Source: Jiangella alkaliphila
Lineage (GTDB): Bacteria > Actinomycetota > Actinomycetes > Jiangellales > Jiangellaceae
DNA length: 64,000 nucleotides
Assembly: GCF_900105925.1 (NCBI RefSeq)
Contig: NZ_LT629791.1
Location: 1,364,001-1,428,000, forward strand
Direction of reading: 5' to 3'
Below the pieces are notes generated by a model. It was not told where the DNA came from and did not search any database. It worked only from the letters and a program-made list of their open reading frames with translations. The translations under genes were made by a program, and so were the position numbers. This document shows, piece by piece, positions 51,606 through 60,856 of the stretch; position 1 is the first letter of the stretch; every line of letters begins with the position of its first letter.

Positions 51606-52898
51606 GTGACCGTGACCGACCTGCCCCGCGTCCACGCGCCGCTGCCGGCCGCCCCCATTCAGCCGCTGCTCCCCGTGGTCGGCGCCGACCTGCGGGCACC
51701 GCTGGCCGCCGGCGGCGACGCCCGCTACGTCAACCTCGACTACGCCGCCAGCGCACCGGCGCTGCGGGCCGTCGCCGACCACGTCGCGGAGATCCTGCCG
51801 ACGTACGCGAGCGTGCACCGCGGCGCCGGGTACGCCTCGCAGCTGTCGACCCAGCGCTACGAGGACGCCCGCGCGAGCGTCGCCCGGTTCGTCGGCGCCC
51901 GCCCCGACGACGTCGTCGTGTTCACCCGCAACACGACCGACGCGCTGAACCTGCTGGCCGGCTGCGTGCCCGACGGCGGCGAGGTGGTCGTCCTCGACCT
52001 CGAGCACCACGCGAACCTGCTGCCCTGGCAGCGCGGCCCGCACCGCGTCGTCGAGGCCGCGCCGACGCTGGCGCAGACCCTCAGCCGCCTGCAGGTCGAG
52101 CTGGCGCGGCGCCCGGCCGCGCTGCTGGCCGTCACCGGCGCCTCGAACGTGACCGGTGAGCAGCTGCCGCTCGGCGCGCTGGCCGGGCTGGCGCACCGCA
52201 ACGGCGCGCGCATCGCCGTCGACGCCGCGCAGCTGGCCCCGCACCGGCGCATCGACATCGTGGCCGGCGAGCTGGACTACGTGGCGTTCTCCGGGCACAA
52301 GCTCTACGCGCCGTTCGGCGCCGGCGTACTGGTCGGCCGGCGCGACTGGCTCGACGCCGCGCCGCCCTACCTGGCCGGTGGCGGCGCCGTCCGCGAGGTC
52401 ACGACGACGGCGACGCAGTGGGCGCCTGCGCCGGCCCGGCACGAGGGTGGCTCGCCGAACGTCATCGGGGCGGCCGCGCTGGCCGCGGCGTGCGAGGCGG
52501 TCGCGGCGCTGCCCGAGGGCTGCGTCGAGGTGCACGAGTCGGCGCTGCGCCGGCGGCTGCTGGCCGGCCTTGACCGCATCGAGGGCGTGCGGACGCTGCG
52601 GTTGTGGCCCGACAGCGCCTCCGCCGTCGGCGTCGTCGCCTTCACCGTCGACGGGTACGCCGCGCGGCAGGTGGCCGAGTACCTGTCCGAGGAGCACGCC
52701 ATCGGCGTGCGCGACGGCCGGTTCTGCGCCCACCCGCTGCTCGCCCGCCTGGGTGTCGACGACGGTGCGCTGCGGGCCAGCTTCGGCCTCGGCTCCACCT
52801 CCGCCGACGTCGACCGCCTGCTGGGCGCGATCGAGCGGCTGGTCACCGAGGGCACCACCCGCGCGTACGCCGTCGGCGCCGACCGCCCCTGCGACTAG
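51606..52898 (+). CDS. Class-V aminotransferase / cysteine desulfurase-like PLP enzyme
   Basis: A 430-residue PLP enzyme of the SufS/CsdA/isopenicillin-epimerase group. It has LDYAASAPALRAVADHVAEI, FTRNTTDALNLLAG and DLEHHANLLPWQ (substrate region), and the PLP lysine in VAFSGHKLYAPFGAGVLVG. A C-terminal FCAHPLLARLG holds a cysteine. Control by a SAM-IV riboswitch places it in sulfur amino acid metabolism, for example sulfur mobilisation from cysteine. GGAG sits 5 bases before the GTG. Confidence 0.88.
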   Translation: MTVTDLPRVHAPLPAAPIQPLLPVVGADLRAPLAAGGDARYVNLDYAASAPALRAVADHVAEILPTYASVHRGAGYASQLSTQRYEDARASVARFVGARPDDVVVFTRNTTDALNLLAGCVPDGGEVVVLDLEHHANLLPWQRGPHRVVEAAPTLAQTLSRLQVELARRPAALLAVTGASNVTGEQLPLGALAGLAHRNGARIAVDAAQLAPHRRIDIVAGELDYVAFSGHKLYAPFGAGVLVGRRDWLDAAPPYLAGGGAVREVTTTATQWAPAPARHEGGSPNVIGAAALAAACEAVAALPEGCVEVHESALRRRLLAGLDRIEGVRTLRLWPDSASAVGVVAFTVDGYAARQVAEYLSEEHAIGVRDGRFCAHPLLARLGVDDGALRASFGLGSTSADVDRLLGAIERLVTEGTTRAYAVGADRPCD

Positions 52899-52914
52899 CG
52901 ACGTACCATGCAGA

Positions 52915-53895
52915 GTGGCCAGGTGGAGTCTCGCGGCGGCCGCCGTTCTCGCCCTGACAGCGACGGCGTGCAGCGGCGACGACGAGCCTGCGTCGGCGCC
53001 GTCGCCGTCGATCCTGACCGGGTCCGAGACCCCGACACCCACGCCCACGCCGACGCCGACACCCACCCCGACGCCCACGCCGGTCCCGCCGCCGGTGTTC
53101 GACCCGGCCGCCGCGTACGCCGTCGTCGAATACCTGGCCGGGACGGTCGGGCCGCGCGAGGCGACGTCGGCGGGCTTCCAGCAGGCGGCGCAGTACGTCG
53201 TCGACACGATGACGGCGCTCGGCTACGAGGTCACGACGACGCCGTTCCCGGTGCCGGCCGGCAACTCCTGGGGCGTCGACGTCGAGGCGGGGACGTCGAC
53301 GAACGTCGTGGCCGACCCGCCCGGGTTCGACCCCGCCCGGCCGCACGTCGTCGTCGGCGCGCACCTCGACACCGTGCCGCAGGCGCCGGGTGCCGAGGAC
53401 AACGCGTCCGGCATCGGCGTGATGGCCGAGCTGGCCCGCATGGCCGCAGCGCAACCGCCGGGCGTGCCGGTGCGGTTCGTCGCGTTCGGCGCCGAGGAGC
53501 CGCGCGGCGACGGCGACTCGATGCACCACTTCGGCTCCCAGTTCTACGTGCGTGAGCTGACGGCGGAGCAGGCGGCCGCCACCGCCGGCATGGTGTCGCT
53601 GGACCGCGTCGGCGTCGCCGCCGACCACGTGCCGGTGTGCACCGGCGGCCGCGGCACGACGGCGTTGCGCGACGCGCTCGTGGCCGCCGCCGCGACGGCC
53701 GCCGTCCCGGTGCAGACCTGCGAGAACCGGTCCAGCGACCACTGGTCGTTCGAGAAGGCCGAGCTGCCGTCGGCGCGGCTGGGCAGCGTCCCGTACGAGG
53801 GCTACCACTCGGCCGGCGACGTGCCCGCCGTCGTCGACCCGGCCCAGCTGGACCGCGCCGGCACCGTCGTCTGGGCCTGGCTCGGCACGCTCTGA
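52915..53895 (+). CDS. Secreted M28-family zinc aminopeptidase lipoprotein
   Basis: A 326-residue exported peptidase. A signal peptide ends LTATACSGDD near residue 20, then a Thr-Pro repeat linker (about 37-58) spans the wall. The M28 domain has the metal ligands His-Asp in GAHLDTVP, Asp in AEDNASGIG, Glu-Glu in FGAEEPRGDGD, Asp in SLDRVG and His in GYHSAGDVP. A TACCAT box (52904-52909) close to the GTG predicts leaderless transcription. Confidence 0.87.
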   Translation: MARWSLAAAAVLALTATACSGDDEPASAPSPSILTGSETPTPTPTPTPTPTPTPTPVPPPVFDPAAAYAVVEYLAGTVGPREATSAGFQQAAQYVVDTMTALGYEVTTTPFPVPAGNSWGVDVEAGTSTNVVADPPGFDPARPHVVVGAHLDTVPQAPGAEDNASGIGVMAELARMAAAQPPGVPVRFVAFGAEEPRGDGDSMHHFGSQFYVRELTAEQAAATAGMVSLDRVGVAADHVPVCTGGRGTTALRDALVAAAATAAVPVQTCENRSSDHWSFEKAELPSARLGSVPYEGYHSAGDVPAVVDPAQLDRAGTVVWAWLGTL

Positions 53896-53967
53896 CCAGG
53901 AACCAGGAGGTTTCGGACACTCCGGGCCGGGGCAAGAATGCCCTCCGTCGAAGGGACGGAGGCGGGC

Positions 53968-54714
53968 ATGCGGCCAAGGCGGGCGAGGACCGCGGCCTGC
54001 GCGGCCGTCATCGCCGTCCTCGTGACGGCCGGCTGCGGCGACGACCCGGTCGCGGTCCCGCGGGCCGAGAGCGCCCAGCTGATCCCCTTGGACGCCTCGC
54101 CGCCGGCCACCGAGACGCCGACCGTCACGCCCACCCCGACGCCGACACCGACGCCCACCCCCACCGAGACCGCGGAGCCGGAGCCCGAGGAGGAGCCGAC
54201 CCCGACGGAGGAACCGGAGCCCGAGGAGCCGGACGAGCCGGAGCAGACCACCGAGCCGGAGGAGCCGGACGAGCCGGACGAGCCCACCAACGTCGGCTCG
54301 CCGGATCCGTCGCAGGAGCCCGACCCCGAGGGCATGTCCGAGCGGGAGCAGGAGGTCGTCGACCTCACCAACGAGGTCCGCGCGGACGAGGGCTGCGGCC
54401 CGCTGCGCGCCGACGACCGGCTGCACGAGGCGGCCGCCGCGCACAGCGAGGACATGGCCGAGCGCGACTACTTCGACCACGTCACCCCCGAGGGCGTCGG
54501 GCCGGGCGAGCGGGCCGAGCGGGCCGGCTACGACAGCTGGGGCGGCGAGAACATCGCGTGGGGCTACCAATCCGCCGAAGCCGTCGTCGAGGGCTGGATG
54601 GACAGCGACGGTCACCGGGCGAACATCCTGAACTGTGACTTCGAGGCGATCGGCGTCGGCGCGGCCGACAGCGGCCGCGGACCGTACTGGACGCAGACGT
54701 TCGGCTACGAATGA
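53968..54714 (+). CDS. Secreted CAP-domain (SCP/PR1-like) protein
   Basis: A 248-residue envelope protein. A signal region ends VLVTAGCGDD (probable lipoprotein; the residue at -3 is Thr, not the usual Leu). A long Thr-Pro then Glu-Pro repeat linker (about 45-110) follows. The CAP domain contains EQEVVDLTNEVRADEGCGPL, AAAHSEDMAERDYFDHVTPE, GENIAWGYQSAEAVVEGWMD, SDGHRANILN and YWTQTFG. The role of bacterial CAP proteins is largely unknown. ATG at 53968 is preferred (ACGGAGG upstream) to one ten codons earlier. Confidence 0.85.
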   Translation: MRPRRARTAACAAVIAVLVTAGCGDDPVAVPRAESAQLIPLDASPPATETPTVTPTPTPTPTPTPTETAEPEPEEEPTPTEEPEPEEPDEPEQTTEPEEPDEPDEPTNVGSPDPSQEPDPEGMSEREQEVVDLTNEVRADEGCGPLRADDRLHEAAAAHSEDMAERDYFDHVTPEGVGPGERAERAGYDSWGGENIAWGYQSAEAVVEGWMDSDGHRANILNCDFEAIGVGAADSGRGPYWTQTFGYE

Positions 54715-54715
54715 C

Positions 54716-54746
54716 TTGACTTCGAGTGCACTCGAAGTCCTACCGT
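54716..54746 (+). promoter_or_regulatory. MerR-type promoter with 19-bp spacer and 22-bp palindrome
   Basis: TTGACT (54716-54721) and TACCGT (54741-54746) are 19 bp apart. A perfect palindrome (54718-54739; GACTTCGAGTG mirrored) fills the spacer. This over-long spacer is the hallmark of MerR-activated promoters. The transcript would start at or beside the merR GTG at 54753. Confidence 0.85.
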
Positions 54747-54752
54747 CGAAGC

Positions 54753-55151
54753 GTGACGACGCTCGACGTGCGCGAGACCCCGATCATCCCGCCGACCGAG
54801 ACCATCTCCGAGGTGGCCGGACGCACCGGCGTGACGGCCCACACCCTGCGCTACTACGAGCGCATCGGCCTGCTCGACGTCCCGCGCGACAGCGCCGGGC
54901 GCCGGCACTACACCCCTGACGACGTCGACCGGGTCGTGTTCATCACCCGGCTGCGCATGCTCGACATGCCGATCCGCGACATCCAGCGCTACTTCGAGCT
55001 GGTCGCCCTCGGCCCGGGGACGGAGCCCGACCGGCTGGCGCTGCTGGTGAAGCACCGCGAGGCGGTCCGGCTGCGCATGGAGGCGCTGCGCGTCGCCCTC
55101 GACGTCGTCGACTTCAAGATCGCCAAGTACGGCGGGACGGCGGCGCCGTGA
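54753..55151 (+). CDS. MerR-family transcriptional regulator
   Basis: A 132-residue regulator with a winged helix ([20 protein letters not shown], then [20 protein letters not shown], residues about 20-65) and a coiled-coil dimerisation helix (about 95-125, [20 protein letters not shown]). No metal-binding cysteines are present, so it is not a mercury or copper sensor. It is followed with a GTGA overlap by an aldo-keto reductase gene and probably activates both from the 19-bp-spacer promoter. Confidence 0.9.
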   Translation: MTTLDVRETPIIPPTETISEVAGRTGVTAHTLRYYERIGLLDVPRDSAGRRHYTPDDVDRVVFITRLRMLDMPIRDIQRYFELVALGPGTEPDRLALLVKHREAVRLRMEALRVALDVVDFKIAKYGGTAAP

Positions 55152-56146
55152 CCCCGCCGATCCCGCGGCGCGCCCTCGGCCGGTCCGGCCTGACGGTCTC
55201 CGCTCTCGGCCTGGGCTGCATGGGCATGACGCACGCCTACGGCTCCGGCGACGACACCGAGTCCGTCGCCACCATCCACCGCGCCCTCGACCTCGGCGTC
55301 ACGCTGCTCGACACCGCCGACCAGTACGGGCCGCACACCAACGAGCGGCTGGTCGGACGGGCCATCGCCGGCCGGCGCGACGAGGTCGTGCTGGCCACGA
55401 AGTTCGGCATCGTCCTCGACCCGTCCGACCCGCTGGCGCGCGGCTACGACGGCAGCCCGGCGTACGTGCGGTCGTCCATCGAGGGGTCGCTGCGGCGGCT
55501 CGGCGTCGACCACGTCGACCTGTACTACCTGCACCGGGTGGACCCGACGGTCCCGATCGAGGACACCGTCGGCACGATGGCCGAGCTGGTCCAGGCCGGG
55601 AAGGTCCGGTACCTCGGCCTGTCCGAGGCCGCTGCCGACACGATCCGCCGGGCGCACGCCGTCCACCCCATCGCGGCCCTGCAGACGGAATGGTCGCTGT
55701 GGAGCCGCGACCTCGAGGGCGACGTCGTCGGCACCTGCCGTGAGCTGGGCATCGGGCTGGTGCCGTACAGCCCGCTCGGCCGCGGCTTCCTCACCGGCGC
55801 CATCACCTCGCCGGACGACTTCGGCCCTGACGACTACCGGCGGCACAGCCCGCGGTTCCAGGGTGCGGCGTTCGAGCAGAACCTTCGGCTGGTGGCGCGG
55901 GTGCGCGAGCTGGCCGCCGCGAAGGGCGTCACGCCGAGTCAGCTGGCGCTCGCCTGGGTGCTGGCCCGGGGCGACGACGTCGTGCCGATCCCGGGAACGA
56001 AGCGGCGCAGCTACCTGGAACAGAACCTCGGCGCGCTGGACGTCACGCTCGACGCCGCCGACCTGAAGCTGCTCGACGACATCGTCCCGGCCGGCGACCG
56101 CTACCCGGACATGAGGTTCGTCGCCGGGGTGTCGCCGGAGCGCTGA
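55148..56146 (+). CDS. Aldo-keto reductase (AKR13-like) controlled by MerR
   Basis: A 332-residue reductase with [20 protein letters not shown] near the start. The catalytic residues are in [18 protein letters not shown] and LYYLHRVD. The cofactor end is [20 protein letters not shown]. Coupled translation with merR indicates a stress- or metabolite-induced carbonyl-detoxifying pair. The 3' end overlaps the opposite-strand YndJ-like gene by 46 bp. Confidence 0.9.
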   Translation: MTPPIPRRALGRSGLTVSALGLGCMGMTHAYGSGDDTESVATIHRALDLGVTLLDTADQYGPHTNERLVGRAIAGRRDEVVLATKFGIVLDPSDPLARGYDGSPAYVRSSIEGSLRRLGVDHVDLYYLHRVDPTVPIEDTVGTMAELVQAGKVRYLGLSEAAADTIRRAHAVHPIAALQTEWSLWSRDLEGDVVGTCRELGIGLVPYSPLGRGFLTGAITSPDDFGPDDYRRHSPRFQGAAFEQNLRLVARVRELAAAKGVTPSQLALAWVLARGDDVVPIPGTKRRSYLEQNLGALDVTLDAADLKLLDDIVPAGDRYPDMRFVAGVSPER

Positions 56147-56958
56147 ACCCGGCGCCAGGCGAGCAGCCCGCACACCGCGAAGCCGAGCGCGTTGGCCAGC
56201 CCGTGCGTCGCGGCCATCCAGGTCAGCGACAGGTGCGGTACGGCGTCCCAGACGTGCCCGGCGGCCCAGCTCAGCGCCAGCAGCATCGTCACCGCGAGCA
56301 CCGCCGCGCTCACCGCGAACAGCGTCCGGGTGAGCCGGCTGCGGGCCGAGGTCGCGACGTCGCGCCAGACCGTCCAGCCGAGCAGCCACATACCGGCCGT
56401 CAGCACGACGGCGCCGGCCAGCTCGACGCCATCGCCGGTGAAGTAGCCGAGGAACACCAGCGCGATGCCGCCCGGCACGGTCAGCGCCGCGATCGACGAC
56501 GACGGTGACGGCGCGCGGCTCACGGTCAGCCCGGCGACGAGGGCGGCCGCGAACCCGGCGTAGTGGAAGTGCGCGACCGTCAGCAGCTGCGTCGTCATGC
56601 CGAAGCCGAACAGCTCCCAGCCGCCGCGCTCGGCGACCAGGCTGCTGGCGGCGATCGACGGCGCGACCATCGCGGTGAGCACGGCGATCTCGACCGGGGC
56701 CAGCGACCGGCGGCGCAGCAGCCGCAGCAGCGCCAGCACGGCGAGCCACGCCGCCACCGCGGCGTAACAGCAGGCCAGCACGACGGCGAACGCGTCACCG
56801 CGGCCGAGCAGCAGGGACAGCCCGCCGAGCAGTCCCGCGAACGGCCACACCTGCCCGACTGGACCGAGCCGCTGCCGGTCGTCGTCGATCAGCCGCAGCC
56901 CGAGCGGCACCACGACGACCATCCCGAGCGCGAGGATCCAGCCGACCAGTACCGTCAC
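56101..56958 (-). CDS. YndJ-like multi-pass membrane protein
   Basis: A 285-residue integral membrane protein with about nine hydrophobic helices. The [15 protein letters not shown] and [17 protein letters not shown] segments are characteristic of the YndJ family, whose function is unknown. GTG at 56958 is preferred because a TAGGGT box (56971-56966, minus strand) places the transcription start there; an ATG nine codons upstream would precede that start. Confidence 0.75.
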   Translation of the reverse strand: MTVLVGWILALGMVVVVPLGLRLIDDDRQRLGPVGQVWPFAGLLGGLSLLLGRGDAFAVVLACCYAAVAAWLAVLALLRLLRRRSLAPVEIAVLTAMVAPSIAASSLVAERGGWELFGFGMTTQLLTVAHFHYAGFAAALVAGLTVSRAPSPSSSIAALTVPGGIALVFLGYFTGDGVELAGAVVLTAGMWLLGWTVWRDVATSARSRLTRTLFAVSAAVLAVTMLLALSWAAGHVWDAVPHLSLTWMAATHGLANALGFAVCGLLAWRRVQRSGDTPATNLMSG

Positions 56959-57115
56959 GGAAGAGACCCTAGGAGGGCCGGGCATACCGGCGACAAGAGG
57001 GGGCCGGAGGTCTCCTCGACGTCGTCGGTGCGAGGCGCCGAGCCAGGGTGACCGTACCTACGGCCATGCCCGGCCCGACGACAATGGATGACAGAGTTCA
57101 CCTGGAAGGGGATCG

Positions 57116-57820
57116 ATGCCGGCCGACGCGGACATCCGGGCCAACCTCGCGGCGGTGCGTGCCCGCGTCGACGCCGCCTGCGTGGCGGCCGGCCGGGCGC
57201 CGGACGAGGTCGAGGTGCTGCTGGCCACGAAGACGCAGCCGGCCGCGCGGATCGCCGAGGCGATTGCCGCCGGCGCCCGGCTGATCGGCGAGAACCGGGT
57301 CCAGGAGCTGGCGGCGAAGGACGCCGAACTCGCCGGGCTGCCGTGCGAACGGCACTTCATCGGCCACCTCCAGTCGAACAAGGTCAACCAGGTGCTGCGC
57401 TACGTCAGCTGTGTGCAGTCCGTCGACGGCGCCGACCTCGCCGACCGCCTGCAGCGCCGGCTCGAGACCCTCGACCGCACACTCGACGTGCTGGTGCAGG
57501 TCAACACGTCCGGAGAGGCGAGCAAGTCCGGCGTGTCGCCGGACGAGGCCGTCGCCGTCGTCCAGAAGGTGGCCACCCGCGACCGGTTGCGGGTTCGCGG
57601 GCTGATGACGGTCGGGCTGCAGTCGCCCGACGACGCCGCGGTGCGGGCGTCGTACCGCGAGCTGCGCGAGGTCCGCGACCGCGCGGCCGACGTCATCGGC
57701 GCCGGTCTCCCGGTACTTTCGATGGGGATGAGCGGCGATCTGGAGGCCGCCGTGGCCGAGGGCGCGACGCTGGTCCGGGTGGGTTCGGCGGTGTTCGGCC
57801 CGCGGCCACAACCGGACTGA
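57116..57820 (+). CDS. YggS-family pyridoxal phosphate homeostasis protein
   Basis: A 234-residue PLP-binding TIM-barrel protein that buffers intracellular PLP and affects amino acid balance. The PLP lysine is in VEVLLATKTQ. Other motifs are LIGENRVQELAAKDAEL, RHFIGHLQSNK, VNTSGEASKSG, GLMTVG and SMGMSGDLEAAVAEGATLVR. GGAAGGGG lies before the ATG. It stands alone; in many actinobacteria it sits in the division cluster, which is not the case here. Confidence 0.92.
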   Translation: MPADADIRANLAAVRARVDAACVAAGRAPDEVEVLLATKTQPAARIAEAIAAGARLIGENRVQELAAKDAELAGLPCERHFIGHLQSNKVNQVLRYVSCVQSVDGADLADRLQRRLETLDRTLDVLVQVNTSGEASKSGVSPDEAVAVVQKVATRDRLRVRGLMTVGLQSPDDAAVRASYRELREVRDRAADVIGAGLPVLSMGMSGDLEAAVAEGATLVRVGSAVFGPRPQPD

Positions 57821-57978
57821 TGTCGCAGCGGACGGCGGTGTTGATCATTGGGTGCGGAGATCGTCGTCCGGTTATCCTCTTCGCGTCTCGGGAACAACGT
57901 CGGATACCGTGCGTTGTCGCAGGGAGAGTTCGGGAGCCGAAGGGGTCGGTTCACCGTGCCCGGGAGTGAGGAGCATTC

Positions 57979-60603
57979 ATGGCCCGATCCACGAACGGCA
58001 CGGCTGCCCGCCGCCGTCTCGTCGTCGTGGAGTCGCCGGCGAAGGCCAAGACCATCGCCGGCTACCTTGGTGACGGCTACATGGTCGAGTCGTCGTTCGG
58101 CCACATCCGCGACCTTCCGTCGAAGAAGACGGAGGTCCCCGAGGCCGAGCGTGAGCGATACGGCAACCCCGTCGGCGTCGACGTCGAGGGTGGTTTCGAG
58201 CCGCTGTACATCGTGCCGGCCGGCCGCGCCAAGGACCAGGTCAAGAAGCTCCGGACCATGCTCAAGGAGGCCGACGAGCTCCTGCTCGCCACCGATGAGG
58301 ACCGCGAGGGCGAGGCCATCGCGTGGCACCTGCGCGAGGAGCTGAAGCCGAAGGTCCCGGTGCGCCGCATGGTCTTCCACGAGATCACCCGCGACGCCAT
58401 CCGGGCCGCCGTCGAGAACCCCCGCGAGATCGACGAGGACCTCGTCGACGCCCAGGAGACGCGCCGCATCGTCGACCGCCTCTACGGTTACCAGGTCTCC
58501 CCGGTGCTGTGGCGCAAGGTCATGCAGGGCCTGTCGGCGGGACGGGTCCAGAGCGTGGCGACCCGCCTGGTGGTCGACCGCGAGCGTGAGCGCATGGCGT
58601 TCCGCTCGGCGGAGTACTGGGACCTCACCGCGACGCTCGACACCGGCACGTCCGACGACCCGCACGCGTTCGAGGCCCGGCTGGCCACCGTCAACGGCAC
58701 CAAGGTCGCCACCGGCCGCGACTTCGACGCCCGCGGCGAGCTGCGCGGCGGCGAGGTCGTCGTGCTCGACGAGCAGCGCGCCCGCGCTCTGGCCGCGGCG
58801 CTCGGCGACGTCGACTACACCGTCCGCTCGGTCGAGGCCAAGCCGTACACCCGCAAGCCGTACGCGCCGTTCCGCACCACCACCATGCAGCAGGAGGCCT
58901 CGCGCAAGCTGGGCTACGGCGCGGCCCGCACCATGCAGGTGGCGCAGCGGCTGTACGAGAACGGCTTCATCACCTATATGCGTACCGACTCCATCACGCT
59001 GTCCGACTCCGCGCTCAACGCGGCCCGGGCGCAGGTGGCGGAGCTGTACGGCGCCGAGTACCTGCCCGATGCGCCGCGCAAGTACACCAGCAAGGTGAAG
59101 AACGCGCAGGAGGCGCACGAGGCGATCCGCCCGGCCGGCGACTCCTTCCGCACCCCGGCCGAGACCGGCCTGCGCGACGACGAGTACCGGCTCTACGAGC
59201 TGATCTGGATGCGCACCGTCGCCTCGCAGATGCGCGACGCCAAGGGCGAGACGGTGACCGTCCGCATCGGCGCCACCGCCACCACGGGCGAGCCGGTCGA
59301 GTTCAGCGCGTCCGGCCGCACCATCACCTTCCACGGCTTCCTCAAGGCCTACGTCGAGGGCGCCGACGACCCCGAGGCCGAGCTCGACGACCGCGAGCGC
59401 CGGCTCCCGCAGCTCGCCGAGGGTCAGGGCCTGATGGCGGCCGGCGTCGAGCCCGAGGGCCACAGCACCAAGCCGCCGGCCCGGTACACCGAGGCCACGC
59501 TGGTCAAGGAGCTGGAAGAGCGCGAGATCGGCCGCCCGTCCACGTACGCGTCGATCATCCGGACCATCCTCGACCGCGGCTACGTGTTCAAGCGCGGCAC
59601 CGCGCTGGTGCCGGCCTGGCTGGCCTTCGCGGTGGTGCGGCTGCTCGAAGAGCACTTCACCCGGCTGGTCGACTACGAGTTCACCGCCAAGATGGAGGAC
59701 GTCCTCGACGAGATCGCCGGCGGCCGGGCCGACCGCGCCGCCGAGCTGGCGCAGTTCTGGCACGGCGACGACAGCGTCGATGGGCTGAAGAAGCTCGCCG
59801 ACAACCTCGGCGAGATCGACGCCCGCGAGATCTCGTCGTTCCCCATCGGCGACGGCTTCACCGTGCGGGTCGGCCGCTACGGGCCGTACCTCGAGGACGC
59901 CGAGGGCAACCGCGGCAGCATCCCCGAGGACCTCCCGCCCGACGAGCTGACGTCCGACGTCGCCCGCGAGCTCGTGGCCCGGGGCAACGGCGACCGCGAG
60001 CTGGGGGAGAACCCGGCCACCGGCCGCGTTGTCGTCGCGAAGTCCGGCCGCTACGGCCCGTACGTCACCGAGGTGCTGCCCGATGACGCACCCAAGAACG
60101 AGCGCCCGCCCACGGCGTCGCTGTTCAGCACCATGTCGGTCGACACCGTCACGCTCGAGGACGCGCTGCGGCTGCTCACGCTGCCCCGCGTGGTCGGCGC
60201 CGACGCCGAGGGCACCGAGATCGTCGCCAGCAACGGCCGCTACGGCCCGTACGTCAAGAAGGGCACCGACACCCGCTCGCTGCCCGACGAGGCGTCGCTG
60301 TTCACCGTCACGGTCGACGAGGCCGAGAAGCTGTTCGCGACGCCCAAGGGCCGCCGCGGCGCCCGCGCCGCCACGCCGCCGCTGCGCGAGCTGGGCACCG
60401 ACCCGGTGTCGAACAAGCCGCTGGTGGTCAAGGACGGCCGGTTCGGCCCCTACATCACCGACGGCGAGGTCAACGTGACCGTGCCGCGCGACACCGACAT
60501 CGAGAAGCTGACGCACGAGCGCGCGGTCGAGCTGATCGCCGAGAAGCGGGCCAAGGGCCCGGCGCCGAAGAAGCGGGCCGCGCGGGCGCGTTCGCGCAGC
60601 TGA
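57979..60603 (+). CDS. topA: DNA topoisomerase I
   Basis: Relaxes negative supercoils, 874 residues. The Toprim domain (about 12-130: RRLVVVESPAKAKTIAGYLG; ATDEDREGEAIAWHL) binds Mg. The catalytic tyrosine is about 333 in GFITYMRTDS. The C-terminus has four topoisomerase repeat units with R(Y/F)GPY motifs (VGRYGPYLED, SGRYGPYVTE, NGRYGPYVKK, DGRFGPYITD). A Lys/Arg/Ala-rich tail (about 855-874) replaces zinc fingers, as in other actinomycetes. GAGGAG precedes the ATG. Confidence 0.96.
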   Translation: MARSTNGTAARRRLVVVESPAKAKTIAGYLGDGYMVESSFGHIRDLPSKKTEVPEAERERYGNPVGVDVEGGFEPLYIVPAGRAKDQVKKLRTMLKEADELLLATDEDREGEAIAWHLREELKPKVPVRRMVFHEITRDAIRAAVENPREIDEDLVDAQETRRIVDRLYGYQVSPVLWRKVMQGLSAGRVQSVATRLVVDRERERMAFRSAEYWDLTATLDTGTSDDPHAFEARLATVNGTKVATGRDFDARGELRGGEVVVLDEQRARALAAALGDVDYTVRSVEAKPYTRKPYAPFRTTTMQQEASRKLGYGAARTMQVAQRLYENGFITYMRTDSITLSDSALNAARAQVAELYGAEYLPDAPRKYTSKVKNAQEAHEAIRPAGDSFRTPAETGLRDDEYRLYELIWMRTVASQMRDAKGETVTVRIGATATTGEPVEFSASGRTITFHGFLKAYVEGADDPEAELDDRERRLPQLAEGQGLMAAGVEPEGHSTKPPARYTEATLVKELEEREIGRPSTYASIIRTILDRGYVFKRGTALVPAWLAFAVVRLLEEHFTRLVDYEFTAKMEDVLDEIAGGRADRAAELAQFWHGDDSVDGLKKLADNLGEIDAREISSFPIGDGFTVRVGRYGPYLEDAEGNRGSIPEDLPPDELTSDVARELVARGNGDRELGENPATGRVVVAKSGRYGPYVTEVLPDDAPKNERPPTASLFSTMSVDTVTLEDALRLLTLPRVVGADAEGTEIVASNGRYGPYVKKGTDTRSLPDEASLFTVTVDEAEKLFATPKGRRGARAATPPLRELGTDPVSNKPLVVKDGRFGPYITDGEVNVTVPRDTDIEKLTHERAVELIAEKRAKGPAPKKRAARARSRS

Positions 60604-60754
60604 CACCGGTCGCCCGCCGGACGACGCTCGGCTCCGGCCGGTCGGCCGGCCGGTCGGCGGGCCCGGCGGGAGTGCGCCCCGGCCTGACCCGGCGTGGGCG
60701 CTCTTGCAGTGCGTGACGTGCACCCGCTGGGCGTAAGCCCGCCCCTGCCGTGCC

Positions 60755-60845
60755 ATTGGATACAACATAAGATAGCCAGCCGTCCGCCGTGTGGCATCTT
60801 GCCCGATCTGGCGCCGCACTTTAGACTCTGTATCAATTATCCAAT
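60755..60845 (+). promoter_or_regulatory. Promoter and GntR-like sites of the terminal catabolic operon
   Basis: TTGCCC (60799-60804) and TAGACT (60822-60827) are 17 bp apart. ATTGGATA at 60755-60762 (in TTGGATACAA) and its mirror TATCCAAT at 60838-60845, beside TGTATCAA, flank the promoter. TTGnATACAA-like words are typical of GntR/FCD regulators. The regulator is not in the window. Confidence 0.5.
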
Positions 60846-60856
60846 ATGGAGGTTCG

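Noticed and set aside
60604-60750. Terminator of topA in the GC-rich stretch
   Set aside because: Several overlapping CCGG-rich inverted repeats are possible and none is clearly dominant or followed by T's.
57400-60819. 1139-codon minus-strand frame opposite topA
   Set aside because: Lies antisense to an unmistakable topoisomerase I and has low-complexity composition.
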